From contig OW203992.1 in assembly GCA_934047225.1 (NCBI GenBank), positions 12,265,501 through 12,329,500 of the forward strand: a stretch of DNA of 64,000 bases, read 5' to 3'. Origin of the DNA: Ypsolopha sequella. Taxonomy: Eukaryota > Arthropoda > Insecta > Lepidoptera > Ypsolophidae. The position numbers were made by a program, and so were the translations under genes. The notes under the pieces were generated by a model. The model ran no database searches, had not been told where the DNA came from, and worked only from the letters and a program-made list of their open reading frames with translations. The stretch's first letter is position 1, and each line of letters begins with the position of its first letter. Shown one piece after another: positions 21,926 through 33,308 of this stretch.

Positions 21926-22640
21926 AATTTAATTTACGTTTATCTCTACTGTGCTTGTATAACAATTAACAAATAAGGAGACAGTCATTATAAAACTATT
22001 AACCTCCCTACTATATATCTGGAGTTTATGAAATTCTTGTTTTCTTTTTCAATAAAATACGGCACAGAACAATGATTATTGTGCGAGCCCACGACAATTT
22101 ATTTTTTCAGCCTTTTTTGTAATAATCAAGTTTCCGTTCGCCCTTTTGTCGCAAGCCTAAAACGAAGAATCGGAGAGATAACTTGGTATTCCAGTCCATT
22201 TAACTTCATCAAATCTTTTAAGGGTAATCGCCAAATCGTTCAAAAACAGTAAAGTGAGCTGATGATATCTTAATTGCTCATCAAATTGTAAGGCGAAAGG
22301 TGACTTAACGTAGAAAAGGTGGTCATAAAACTGCCGCCTCGACGTTAAAATTTATCTAATTTACTCTCTCCCCATGTTAATTTGAATATTTTACACCGCG
22401 CCCCGTTTGTAGTGATAATTTCTTCATAAAATTATGAAATGAAGATATCTATATGTATGGCCTGTTGACCAAGAGAGGTATCCACCCTTCGATCTATATC
22501 GTTGATTATTAAAATAATAACAATGATTATATACTTTTTGTTCAGCTAGGATTATGTAGCTGACTCAGGTACACATACCTAAATAAGTAATATAATAATA
22601 TTTAATGTTTATGATTAATTAGATAAAGACATACTAGAAT
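21926..22640. other. AT-rich stretch, nothing recognised
   Basis: No supported gene or repeat edge. Confidence 0.4.
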
Positions 22641-22866
22641 GCGATGGATACCTTACAAAAAATTCGACCGTACCTATATAAAAGAATACGCCGACTGACT
22701 GACTGGATGACTGATCTATCAACGCCCAGACCAAACGGCTGGACCTAGGAACATGAAATTTCGACTGTAGGTTCCTTGTACATCCACTAAGAAGGGGTTT
22801 CAGGAAATAACCACGAGATCTAGAAAAACTGAATCTATGCGAGCAGCGCTACGGGACGTCCACTAG
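22641..22866 (+). mobile_element. Helitron-like non-autonomous element (family H2), plus copy
   Basis: CGCCGACTGACTGACTGGAT, CTGATCTATCAACGCCCAGA, AACGGCTGGACCTAGGAACA, a purine-rich middle, then GCGAGCAGCGCTACGGGACG and TCCACTAG at the right end. A 3' CTAG followed by T after a GC-rich hairpin fits Helitron termini (CTRR/T). A reverse copy ends CTAG at 23998. No Rep/helicase coding. Confidence 0.5.
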
Positions 22867-23997
22867 TACTCTATAAAAGTGTGAAAGGGTAAGAATATTA
22901 TTAACTTATGGATATTATAACATTAATTATTTGTAATATTCCGCTAAACACTCTTACCATGCTATTCAAAATGCAGACTCAAGCACCGCCCGCCCTCCCA
23001 CATAAAACATGCAAAATGCAAGCAGTATGAGCATAACTATAAAGCAATCTTTATAATAAGCAAGAAAACTTATCGTGTTTCGCCTCAAAACGAGGTATGC
23101 TCGGGATGTGCTGCTCGCTCAACCGCACCACAGCAACTCTGAATTCAAAAACACAGCAAGAATATTATTGTAACGCATTCGTTAAAACATTTACCGCTTC
23201 ACAAAATAATTATTAATAGTTATTAACGACATAATGTTATTGTCGCACTATTCTTCTTTGCTTGGTTTATTGCTATACTAGTTAATGAATGAGTTTAAGA
23301 TTGTATGTTTTTATAGCGAAATGCATCACTTTGGATACTCTACTTTATAAAGTTTATAAAGTCGAAAATATGAATAAATCATCCCTTTGGGTTCCCTTTT
23401 TAAACCACAACCAGCATCACTTTAATTATTCATTGCAAATAAGATGTTTGATATTGCAACACTAGAACAAATGTATGATGACTCGTCATTGACGAGTTAG
23501 AACTGAACTAAAATTACCAGAAAACGCCATTTATAACTTCACTTTACCAAATTGTTGTTTAGATAAACAACGTGTTTAGTAAAAGCATGATAATTAAAAT
23601 TGTAACTGTAAATAAACGGGGGTGCTAAGGCGACCTCAGATCAAAGGAATTATGAGGAGCAGTGACGCGCTGGCGATGTCTAATCGAAAGAGACTTTTCA
23701 CTTGCGCCCTTTGATCTTCGCTGCTTTCAGCCGCCCTTAGTGATGCTCCCTGGTGAATTGTCTGGCTGAAATAGTCGGTGGCAAAGGAAATATCGTACAA
23801 AAGAAAACTGGCTAACATCTGATTTGGTGAGAGTTTCATTAGTTCCTGTACCTAATTACCTGTTTTATTCAATAAAACCAACATCTTTTGGACTTTGATA
23901 GTGTCTTCAATCTTTGCACCAGCTTATTTGGGGAATATGCTCATGTCATAACGACTTCCGGTTATAACCAAAATCTATTAGTGAAATTATCTATTTA
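22867..23997. other. Non-coding stretch with one ribozyme-like scrap
   Basis: 23060-23120, read on the minus strand, gives CATCCCGAGCATACCTCG, TTTTGAGGCGAAACACG, a relative of the motif at 18960. The 67-codon minus frame at 23636-23839 has no recognisable domain. Confidence 0.4.
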
Positions 23998-24135
23998 CTA
24001 GCGGACGCCCGGCAGCATTGCTCGTATCAACGTCATAGAAGGAACTTACAGTCCAATTATCATGTTCTTAGGTCTAGCCGTTTGACCTAGGCGTTGATAG
24101 ATCCGTCAGTCACACAGAACATAAATGTTCTGAGG
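23998..24135 (-). mobile_element. Helitron-like family H2, minus copy
   Basis: On the minus strand: CTGACGGATCTATCAACGCC, AAACGGCTAGACCTAAGAAC, ATGATAATTGGACTGTAAG, then GCTGCCGGGCGTCCGCTAG, matching the right end of 22641-22866. A more damaged third copy lies at about 24760-24855. Only this part of the element is present. Confidence 0.5.
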
Positions 24136-24158
24136 TCAGTCAGGGTATTATCTTGTAT

Positions 24159-24675
24159 ATAGGGTGTTTCGGACATCGATGTAAATATTTTGAGGGATGA
24201 TAAAGGAAGTGATTTTGAATATTTCTGACTGAATTTACTATTATGCAAAGTTTTGTAGTTTTCGAGATACAGAAAATTTTCAGTTTTGTCTTCTTAAAAT
24301 TAGGTAACTGCATTTAAAAAGAACAAAACACTATTTATGGCTAAAATATTAATTTAAGCTTTTACTAAAATTTACAAAAAAAAATCTGTTTCTACGTGAA
24401 GTTTTTAGCTTTATGTTTATATTCACTTCTTTTTGAAAACATTTATATTGTTTTTTTGTTTAATTGAAGTGCGTTAAGAAATAATTTAAAATAAAATCCA
24501 ATTTTATTCCATAAACAGCGTTTTATTCAAATTTTAAGTAGATAAAACTGAAAAATTACTAGAATTCGAAAACGACTAAACTTTGCACTGTAGTACATTC
24601 AGTCAGAAATGTTCAAAATTACTTTCTTTATCATCCTTGAAAATATTCACATCGATGTCCCAAACAATCTGTATA
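24159..24675. mobile_element. Foldback element, about 515 bp
   Basis: The left end (GGTGTTTCGGACATCGATGT, AAATATTTTGAGGGATGATA) is paired with the reverse complement of the right end (ATTGTTTGGGACATCGATGT, GAATATTTTCAAGGATGATA), and the arms continue past TTTCTGACTGAAT. The interior is AT-rich, partly still palindromic (ACTGAAAAATT against AATTTTCAGTTTT), and non-coding. Confidence 0.7.
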
Positions 24676-24877
24676 TTTAATGAATGTGAAAATTTGTGGA
24701 GGTTTCGTTGACGGCGTGCGCAAGCGGGTCCTCTTCGGATGAAAATATTATATTCAGACCGGAATCTTGTCAGTCTTGTCATCTAGAGTTCAAATTTCAT
24801 GTTTCTAGGTCCAGCATGGTCTAGGCGTTTATAGGTCAGATAGGTTTGTCAGATTCATTAATATTTTTTCAATGTAA

Positions 24878-25135
24878 GTGCTCGTAAAGGCCCACTTTTT
24901 ATGCATCAAAACCGAACAGAAAGTCGATTATTTTGCCCTAGGGCTTTATTATTACTATTTTTTTTTAATTTGTTTACAATGGTTTGCTAACCTGCAGCCT
25001 TTCCTGTATACCATAAATGTTATCCTTTTTTTCCACTGTTTAACGGCTCTAGATACAGTCCTTTTGAGCCAATCATAATTTAAAGTTCACAAGATTATAT
25101 TTGTTTTATTTCCTCACACTATGCATTGAAAAACG
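24878..25135 (+). repeat. Dispersed repeat family C, copy 2
   Basis: Plus-strand partner of 5776-6045, with the same blocks from GTGCTCGTAAAGGCCCACTT to CCTCACACTATGCATTGAAAA. The open frame of 66 codons over it arises from repeat sequence and is not called. Confidence 0.65.
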
Positions 25136-25255
25136 TAGTATGATACACGGGCGTAGAAGCAATCAATTAGTCGGTTACGTTTAAAACTCGAGATTTATTC
25201 CTTTTCACCCTTGTAGCATAAACTACTATTATCATTCTCTCTGATGGAACGTCAT
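25136..25255 (-). repeat. Dispersed repeat family I, copy 1
   Basis: On the minus strand: GATAGTAGTTTATGCTACAA, GGGTGAAAAGGAATAAAT, CTCGAGTTTTAAACG, CTACGCCCGTG. The plus-strand partner is at 63755-63860. In both places a family C-like end sits beside it, so C and I may be parts of one element. Confidence 0.5.
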
Positions 25256-25552
25256 GTATAATTAAAATTCAACAACTCTATTATACGAATCAATGAAAAG
25301 TATTAACAGGTTTATTAAACAGTAAAATCAACATTGTGGATAAAATAAAATATGATGAATTAACAGGAACATCCTCTCTGGGCATCCAAATTAAGTGACG
25401 GTTGTGGCGAGGAGCGTCAGATTTCGGCAATAAATAAATCAGTTGCAGTAATAAATATAGTTTTATCTGAATCGTGCCTTTGGGAGTGTAGATTTATGAG
25501 GTTTTGTAGAGCTCAACGCTTTGGGGCTTCACACGGGGAGCGCGTACGGTAT

Positions 25553-25730
25553 TCTTAACCGACTTCAATAAAGAACGTTATCAATTTGTCACGAGGCAGT
25601 GATATGCGAGTTTCCAAACAAATACTAAATTATCGTGAGTATACTCGTATGTATGTGTTATATATGTTTGTTTAAGTAATACCACCGGATTGGACAGATT
25701 TTGGTAAAACTTTTTTCTTCTTTTCGGTAT
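25553..25730 (+). repeat. Fragment of the AACCGACTTC interspersed repeat
   Basis: TTAACCGACTTCAATAAAGA, ACGTTATCAATTTGTC, then a TATGTTTGTTTAAG run and CACCGGATTGGACAGATTTT. I recall this as a common lepidopteran repeat with ends of this type. It is partly degraded here. Confidence 0.4.
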
Positions 25731-26493
25731 TCATTCACCGAAATGACTCTAAAAACTTGTAATGTGTAAAACAGGCATAAAAAGAAAAAGAAAGTAGCAA
25801 AGTAATACTGTTATTATTACGACTATCGTAAGGGTTAAAATCATATAAATATAAAGAACCTAAAGCCTAGGTGACCGACCATGTTATTAAGCAAAAGCGG
25901 GAAGAAAGCAAAAATAATTTGGCTAAGAGATAATTTCTTTTCTAACAAGTCTTAATTAAAGTCGGTGTAGTATTTCTTGATACTTTTTGGCTGTACTTTT
26001 ACTGACATCGCCTTTCATTCAGTATCAATGGATGTGAATGCTGTGACCGAGAATACTATACAAATGATCAGGCTGAGTCAAATAACCTTTTGAACACGAA
26101 ATTCGTCGGCAAAGAATATCCTATTTATGTTCCATATATACCTCTAAATAGGCCTTACAACATTTTTTCACCGTTCATCGTTTTTTGAATGTTTTTATTG
26201 GCCTGTACACCTATCAGTGCACAGAGCATTGTGGATTTAGTTTTAAGTTTGAATTATGTGAGAATTGAGAGGCCCTTAATTTAAATTTATTTTTGATTCA
26301 GATTCTAGCACTTTTGAATCACAAGTAATATGGCTGGCGTCAGCTAATTTCAAAGTAAGCACAAACTTGGTGTCTGAATCTTAGTTTTTATTTCCCCTTG
26401 GATTGGGATGGAATATTATTATCATCACCTCATTAATCCAACTACATCATTAAGGCTCCGTAACAGGGTAAATGCACATTTTATTTATACCTA
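25731..26493. other. Non-coding stretch, nothing recognised
   Basis: No supported gene, RNA or repeat edge. Confidence 0.4.
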
Positions 26494-26761
26494 TACAACG
26501 TGTAACAGAAAGGTGTAACCATATTTGAAGAGCTTATTCAGTCAATGGTATAGAACAACTTTTACTATGGAACAAACCCTGTACCTCGAAAAAAAAAACT
26601 TACTGTTTCTTAGAAAAATACAATGCCGCTCGGCCGAAATGTATGGAAGTGCAGATATTTTTTTTTGAGATTTCAGGGTTGGTTCCATAGTAAAAGTTGT
26701 TCTATACCATTGACTGAATACGCTCTTCAAATATGGTTACACCTTTCTGTTACACGTTGTA
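26494..26761. mobile_element. Foldback MITE family E, copy 2
   Basis: TIRs TACAACGTGTAACAGAAAGG and, in reverse complement, the same sequence from the right end. The arms continue through TGTAACCATATTTGAAGAG and GTATAGAACAACTTTTACTA. 268 bp. The closeness of the arms suggests it is younger than the copy at 13011. Ends in TA fit a TA-targeting Tc1/mariner-type origin, not proven. Confidence 0.75.
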
Positions 26762-27479
26762 TACTATTGGCAGTTTAATATCATATTTAAAATACGAAAA
26801 GTATATATGTTATAAAAGAGGACATATTTAGTACATTTTTAGATCTGAAAACGTGATTTAATTAACTTCGTTCTATATAAAAAAAAAGCGCAAAGTCAGC
26901 TCTAAAATAATCTTAAAATGTTGTTAATGACAAGTCATGTATTTTTAAAGCTATAAATCTCAAAATTAAAAATAATTATGTACATAGGTACATTACTTAA
27001 GACATTAGCTAGAATGATTTTTAATTACAATCTTAATGTAGCCGCAAAATCAAAATAACTGAAGTTTTGCGTGCGCGCGCGGCAGTTGATTAGAGCAGGA
27101 TAGACTATTCAAAAACAAAAGTGTTGGTGCAAGACTAAAGTTTAGCTCGATACTGAGCCTTAAAGGGTGAAGTAATGAGGTCCTCTAACAACAATGATGA
27201 TAACAGCCACATGATGTTATTGTTTATGTATCAGCCATATAAACTGCAGGCTGCAAGTGCCCTCGAGACGTGGTTAGCAACAATGTCAGAGTTCCTTGGT
27301 GTACGCATCTGTGTGGAAACATTGCGACGATTTATTGGGTCGCGCTAAGATAATAAAACTAGCTTTATTACTCCATCAAATGTGGCGTCTGCACGGACTT
27401 GTCTATCAAGTTAGTTTGTCGGGTAGAACACATATTTATTTGAGCACAATTCGTCTACGTTTAGTTTCGTTTTTGTAAT
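26762..27479. other. Non-coding stretch with a repeat echo
   Basis: AGATCTGAAAACGTGATTTA (26842) repeats AGATCTGAAAACGTAATTGA at 4268, and both run into an A-rich GCAAA segment. A 60-codon frame at 27296-27478 is not supported. Confidence 0.4.
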
Positions 27480-27487
27480 GTAATAAT

Positions 27488-28006
27488 TAGACATCGGCTT
27501 ATATGCACTAACAAAGTGCCAAAATATGCATGGAAATATGCACTAAAAAAGGCAGAAATATGCACTAAAAACAGTTGATATGCCCAAAATATGCACAATG
27601 CAAAATCAAAAAACCGTTATTATATTTATACATTTTAATTAAAGACGGTTCAAAAACAGCGAAATATGCTTAAAATTATGCATAGTTTTTGTGACAATGT
27701 ACAATTAAGTATTTTTCCAAATTTTCGAGTGCAATTGTGTGATGTTTGTCACGCAGTAGCAATTTGTACGCCGAAAACGACGTCTCTATATCAAATGACG
27801 TCATTGGACAAAACGCACGCACTGGTCAGTCAGTTTGCGCTCGCGCCCTACACGTCTTCGTCACCTAGGTCCCTATACGTACCTCCCGCTACTAAACGAA
27901 ATATGCACGATTGGGAAAAAAGGCTAAAATATGCATTAACGCCGTAATTAGAGAGTTATATGCATTTGCATATGCAAATATGCAAATCCATAAAATCCGA
28001 TGTCTA
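27488..28006. mobile_element. Non-autonomous hAT-like element, 519 bp, with 8-bp target duplication
   Basis: TIRs TAGACATCGG at the left end and CCGATGTCTA at the right, flanked by identical GTAATAAT at 27480-27487 and 28007-28014. An 8-bp duplication with a TAG start fits hAT. The interior has many ATATGCA or AATATGCAC motifs: a cluster at 27500-27600, a few at 27660-27680, and more from 27900 up to TTGCATATGCAAATATGCAAAT near the right end. Such repeated subterminal motifs are usual transposase-binding sites in hAT elements. A 93-codon frame at 27666-27947 has no domain and the element is too short for a transposase. Confidence 0.8.
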
Positions 28007-28494
28007 GTAATAATAGATTAATTAAAAAAACATATAAGTAATTACTACAAAAGAAAACGTTTAATTCAGAAAAAAAATTTGCTCTCCATTCAAAATCTCA
28101 GAACAGTTTATATTGCAATTTTTTTATGAAATCGACATCGCAGTCAATTTTGTCGTCTGGTTTTACATAATATGTGTACGCAGTAAATTAACCAATTACT
28201 TAGCAGCAATGTTAAGGCAAGTATGGCTGACATAAACATAAATATTGATTTTGGAAAAAGATAACAGGTATTGCTCCGTATTGGGTGCGCGTGGGGTCTA
28301 CAATCTCGTAGCACTTTCGTAGCGTACAGTTTCATGCAGATATCCGTATACCTTCTACAAGCCCGTAAACCTTTATCACGCTACCACATCAGATAAATAA
28401 ATATTTTATATATTATAAAATTTTATTTATGGCTAACAAAATGTTTTCCAATAATTGACGACATTTTTTTGTCGAGTTATTTTCATTAGAATTC
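28007..28494. other. Non-coding stretch, nothing recognised
   Basis: A 63-codon minus frame at 28144-28335 is not supported. Confidence 0.4.
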
Positions 28495-28553
28495 TACTAC
28501 GGACGCCAGAATGACAAATCCCGTTTGGCACCCTTCGGTTACGGAACCCTAAA
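28495..28553 (-). repeat. TTTTTAGGGTTCCGTA family, left-end fragment
   Basis: On the minus strand: CTTTTTAGGGTTCCGTAACC, GAAGGGTGCC, then GGATTTGTCATTCTGGCGTC. Only the starting end of the family is present. Confidence 0.5.
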
Positions 28554-29532
28554 AAGACGTCATTCATTGCGTGGCGCCATCCTATTTTATCGTTGCATAA
28601 CTACACAAGTACAAACTAAATAAAACAAAGGTCTGCATCGATGCGTTCGGATGGCGCCACGTGTCGCAAATACATAATTATAGATACTTTTTTAATATCT
28701 TGTAAATAGGTTACATATAAATCTTTTTCATATTTTTTACTGTCTACTAAATTTTTTATTTTTCTGCTTAATTGTGACTGATTTCGGGCCCGAATAGCCC
28801 GAAATATATATGACAAATATTTTTTTAAATGTGTTTTTCTCAAGTATATTTGGAAAAAAAATATAATTAAAAGATGATATATATCATATTTACAACAAAT
28901 AAGAACACAATTACTAATGTATAAAAATGCCGAAATCAAACTGTTGTTTTTCTTTTTTCTCCTAGCTACGGTGGCGCGGCGTTGCAAGCGCTACGAATCA
29001 CTACGTCTTTGTAGACCCGCTACGCCGTAGTAGCTTCTGGCTAAGTTGTCTTTGGTTTATATAATTCTATTTCTGTACCAAATTTAAGCTTCCTATCCTG
29101 GATTTAATAGTTTAGAAGCTTGTAACAGATGGACGAATAAACAACATTCATGTTGGTTTCATATGAGTTTATCTTTGGTTTCTCGAAGAGTCAAAGAGTA
29201 AAAAATGATTTATTGGTTCCGTTAATTCAGTAAATATCTAATCAAACTTTATCGCACTGCTCAATAGTTTGCTCGATGATATCCAAAATGAGTCAAATAA
29301 ACTTAAGTTTAAAGATCTCTTAAGAAGTAAATATCTCTTACAGACAATCGATAATTAATTCACACACATCTCACATACACACATCCCACATACACACACA
29401 TACCCTCTCACACTTAAAAATTCAGCCTAAGTAAGTATATACTAAACTTTTCTTTTCTTTTTTATATTTATAATAATTTGTTAGTCACCTCTGTAAATAA
29501 TAGTTTTTTTTTTATCACTTAATTTTGTATTT
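28554..29532. other. Non-coding stretch with a short inverted repeat
   Basis: GCGTGGCGCCATCC (28569) and GGATGGCGCCACG (28650) are inverted copies about 70 bp apart. The 123-codon minus frame at 28616-28987 is Lys/Arg/Ile/Tyr-rich, derives from AT-rich sequence and has no motif, so it is not called. Simple CACATACACA repeats lie at 29360-29410. Confidence 0.45.
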
Positions 29533-29665
29533 TAGTTATAGGAGAGCGGGGACTCCTGTTACAGGTATTTTCATACCCAATAGGAGAACTCAAACTCAGT
29601 TTATTTAATGAAGTAAGCTTAAGAAATAAATAATTTTTCATTTTTTTCATTTTCATTTTCAATGT
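29533..29665 (+). repeat. LINE-like 3' terminus (family S), copy 2
   Basis: AGTTATAGGAGAGCGGGGAC, TCCTGTTACAGGTATTTTCA, AATAGGAGAACTCAAACTC, then AGAAATAAATAATTTTTCAT and a T-rich tail, matching 18335-18455. Confidence 0.5.
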
Positions 29666-30626
29666 TTTTTTTTTGTTGTTATTTATGTAGAGACTAATTC
29701 CTACAGCCAAACTGTTAATACAGTTTTGTAGGGCATTGTTTTAAGGTTTAAAATTAGATTATTTCCTGTTTAATAATATATATAATTTTATTTAAGGAAT
29801 TTTATCAATAATAAATACCCACTCTTTTGTGTAATTTACTATGTAAACCAACATATTATTCAATTATTTTACAAATATGGTAATTATTCATCTGCAAATT
29901 ATTTTGCTTACATTCTGTATTTATTCATTATTATCTAAACATATAGAATGTATGGCACCAAATTTCAATCATATTAAGCACTGGTTTTAATGAATTTAAC
30001 AAGGAATTCTACTATTAAAGTAGATTGGTTGCCCAAAGTGACAGAAAACGGATGCAGGTTACCGTAGATTGAGTCTTTCGATAGCAGATGTGAGCTCTCA
30101 GTACAGTGCACGCCAACTAATCACGGCGAGTGTTAATAAAGTTTCAGATGGCGTCGATGTTGCACTCGCTAGGAACGTCGCCTCGTTGAGGTAAGTAGAG
30201 ATGCGCGGAAGGAGATTGCGTAGGTAATAGCAAATTTTGGGCCCGGTGACGTTCACTGTATTGACGTCTAAAGTTTCAAATGGTCCTTTTACAAGAAAGA
30301 TGCGAAAACGCTAAAAGCGTAAAGAAAAAAATTCAGTTCTAACAAACGCAAGAACCTTATTAGATGAAGTTAATTATTGCTTCACGGTAGAAGCATACAC
30401 GCATCCTACGATTGAAGACAATTATAAACGTTTCATGCTCTTGGTGTGCGAATACTGTACCATCTTATGTAGTTTTCTACTTATTGTTTAATGAATATGT
30501 TTTACAAAATATTGGACTGCCAGCCCAATTTGGAAATTAGATCAATTAGACGAGTTGATAATTCTTGCCATATATGTCATATGGATGAATTAGGGGCAAT
30601 AGATGCACACTAAACGTTTGGTCATT
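29666..30626. other. Mostly AT-rich stretch
   Basis: 30070-30190 is less AT-rich, includes CTCAGTACAGTGC and ends CGTTGAG followed by a donor-like GTAAGT at about 30190. It could be a short untranslated exon; no coding frame crosses it. Nothing else is recognised. Confidence 0.35.
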
Positions 30627-31173
30627 TTTAGGGTTCCGTAGTCAACAAGGAACAATTATACTTTCGCCATGTCCATCTGTAAATCTGTCTGTTTGTCTGT
30701 CTACGGCTTAGCTTAGAGACTCTTAATACCAGAAAGCTACCATTTGGCATATTTATGAAATCACACCGACAAAGTGGTAAAATAAAAACTTTAAAACAAT
30801 TTTTTTTAAGGGTACGTAAAGTGGAGATGATTTTTTTTTCGTGTGTCCCATGTTTCCTACGCCCCTGCCAGTGAAACGGTTATTTTTGAATAAGTAAAAA
30901 AATTCAAGTCAGTGGTATAAGTATAAGTTAAACGGAAAACTCTCACAGCGAAGTAGGCTTTACAAGTTAACAAGAAAAGTCGAACAACTTCATCACATTG
31001 AAAATTACTTAGTTGAAGTTATTAGCTGAGTAAAACAGGTAGTAAATATATGTATATATTTACTATATAGTAAATATATAGTAAATATATATGAACCTTC
31101 TTGGTCACATACTGTGACTTGCAAATACGGAACCCTAGACTGCGCGTGGCACGACAAGCACTTGGCCAGTTTT
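30627..31173 (+). repeat. TTTTTAGGGTTCCGTA family, copy 2
   Basis: Starts TTTTTAGGGTTCCGTAGTCA, with a GTCTGTTTGTCTGTCTAC run and GACTCTTAATACCAGAAAGC, and ends TGCGCGTGGCACGACAAGCA, CTTGGCCAGTTTTTT. Near 31050-31092 a palindromic ATATATTTACTATATAGTAA series interrupts it. It corresponds in reverse to 38148-38856. Confidence 0.6.
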
Positions 31174-33162
31174 TTAATATCAGCTGCAGAACTCCAAAAC
31201 AAATTAGTAATCATCATAAGCAGGCGTTGCATATATAAATAAAGAAAATTAAAAAAGGTCTCAGAAACAAAAACCTCTAGCAAAATACATTTAAACATTG
31301 AGGTACCCGTGCGTAAAAGACGTACTTTTGACAGACTTTTAATCTCTACGATTAATATGCAACAAGACCATGAACGGAAGACGAGCGCGAATCTACTCCA
31401 TTAATATTCATGCTTGAATTATTCCTTTCACTGTCATTTCAAAACGTATTGAGAACCGAAAATAAACGTGGCGTGGCTTTAGTTAAATACTGGTAATTGC
31501 GTAACTTGCCGTATTCGGCCACCACTGAATAACTCTAAAGTCAAAGAGATTTCCTATTTCAGTTTTGTCAAGTTCGAAAAGTTTTCCCGACTTGTTTCAT
31601 TGCTACAACAAATCTTATAATGATTCTCGTTGGAAATCTAAACACGGACGTTTCATTCGACTCGCGCGTTATGTAATTTTTCATGTGGGCAACGAATATT
31701 TTCGTCGTTTCAAAGGTAAAACTACAAAATGGCAAGTCAGTGGGTCGGCCAATATTGAATGACATTCAACGATTTTTAGGGTACGTGTGTACACTGACAG
31801 TAGGTTTTGTTACGGGCTGTGATTTCAATTGGGGGTTAGAGTTTAAACGAACACTTCAGTTCATAATAGTTGTTTATCCATATGTCTGTCGTCGGCACAT
31901 CGTAGATGGGCATATCATATTTCTGTTAAAAGTCTATTACACATTTATCTATTCACATGTTTACATGTAAACCTTGTCACTCTTATCCTCACTTCGGATT
32001 AGTATATCATTATCTAATTTTTAATTATTATTTGCAATAAATTAACGAAGACTGGAGTGAAAATTTCTGAGAAAAAAGAAATGAAAAGAAAGAAGAATAA
32101 ACTTATAATTTTTTTTTCAGTGCATTGGCGCCAAAGCTTAAATGGTCAGTAACTTTTTCATAAATTATACGTTCGAACTGTTTGGTTAAATGACGCTAAT
32201 CTATCAGAAGCACGAATGCGGACCAATCAGAAGAGAGAAAGCGCAAACTCCCATGGGAATAAAATTGGCTTTGGCTCCCGCTATCCTCTAAAGCCAATTG
32301 TCGTATTTTCAAAAAAAGTGTGATGAAAAGTAAATGTCGTGTCGTATCAAGAAGTTAAAGAAAAGGCGGAGTGCAGAAGTCAATGGAGAGGACGCCACCG
32401 AGAGCACAGCTCTTAAGTTAAATTGAAATTGAATTGAATTTGACCTAATGTGGGGAATAAAGTAATAGTATGGAGCCTATATGTACTCCTTGGAATGAAT
32501 TAACAAAATAACAGCACTAAGTTGAGCCCGTGTTCCAGTTTGATGATCACGTGACTCTTAAGGGTTTATATGAATTTACTTCCCACATTCACTCTTTTTT
32601 TAATTTTACCGTCTCACTTTTTATCGTGCCTAAATAGACAACCCAGATAGACAATCTCGTTAATCTACTCTACTTCCTTAACCAATCCCAATCTTAACCT
32701 TGCATTCAGTCACCGCTTATTCCTCTCTATCAATTCATTATTTTCAAAGGCATCATACATTATTGTTACCATCTCTTGCAGCTCATCCGCCAATGAAGCA
32801 ATCAGAACTTGTAATCGACATATCCAGAAAAAAGCTGAGGAAAAAAATAACCTAATTGTAGATTTAGGAAGTCTCTATAAAAAACTGAAAGTTTGATGGC
32901 GATTTGTCAAGTTGTTTTCGATTTCTTAGGTAACAAATCAACCAATCAATAAACCAATATACTTTTATATATTAGCAGGGCAGTTAAGGGATAGGAATAC
33001 ATAAAAGTACTCAAACTGAACATCTTTTCGTCAATTCCATGATACGAGTAGATTTACAGCCATTTTAGTACAAATAGCACTTGAAGTATTTTTCATATTT
33101 CGTATCATATTGCAATTTAATTTCATCCTGAAAGCGTAATATAATAAAAATAAAACTAATAA
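31174..33162. other. Non-coding stretch, nothing recognised
   Basis: Several frames of 65-97 codons (31005-31298, 31565-31970) overlap one another on both strands and show no domain. No repeat edge was identified with confidence. Confidence 0.4.
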
Positions 33163-33308
33163 TAATTGCCTGTTGGACGAACGCAGCTGGACCCAGGCAA
33201 GTTTGCCAGTCAGGCTAGGTGGCCTAGGTATTAGAAAAATTTCGAGTGTGGCACTTCCAGCGTTCCTGTCCTCAGCCCACGGCACACGAGAACTCTTCGA
33301 TATCACTT
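33163..33308 (+). pseudogene. Reverse-transcriptase-type C-terminal fragment
   Basis: The plus frame reads DERSWTQASLPVRLGGLGIR, then KISSVALPAFLSSAHGTREL, ending FDIT before an inserted TIR element at 33309. The QASLP-GGLGIR...LPAFLSS series is one I associate with the region downstream of RT in retroelement polyproteins. No RT catalytic motif is present. After the insertion a plausible continuation reads NPSLGDVEGSGLAETRSAS from about 33928, but the link is uncertain. A dead fragment. Confidence 0.5.

Noticed and set aside
28616..28987. 123-codon minus-strand open frame as a gene
   Set aside because: Composition follows the AT-rich DNA, there is no domain and no promoter or splice context.
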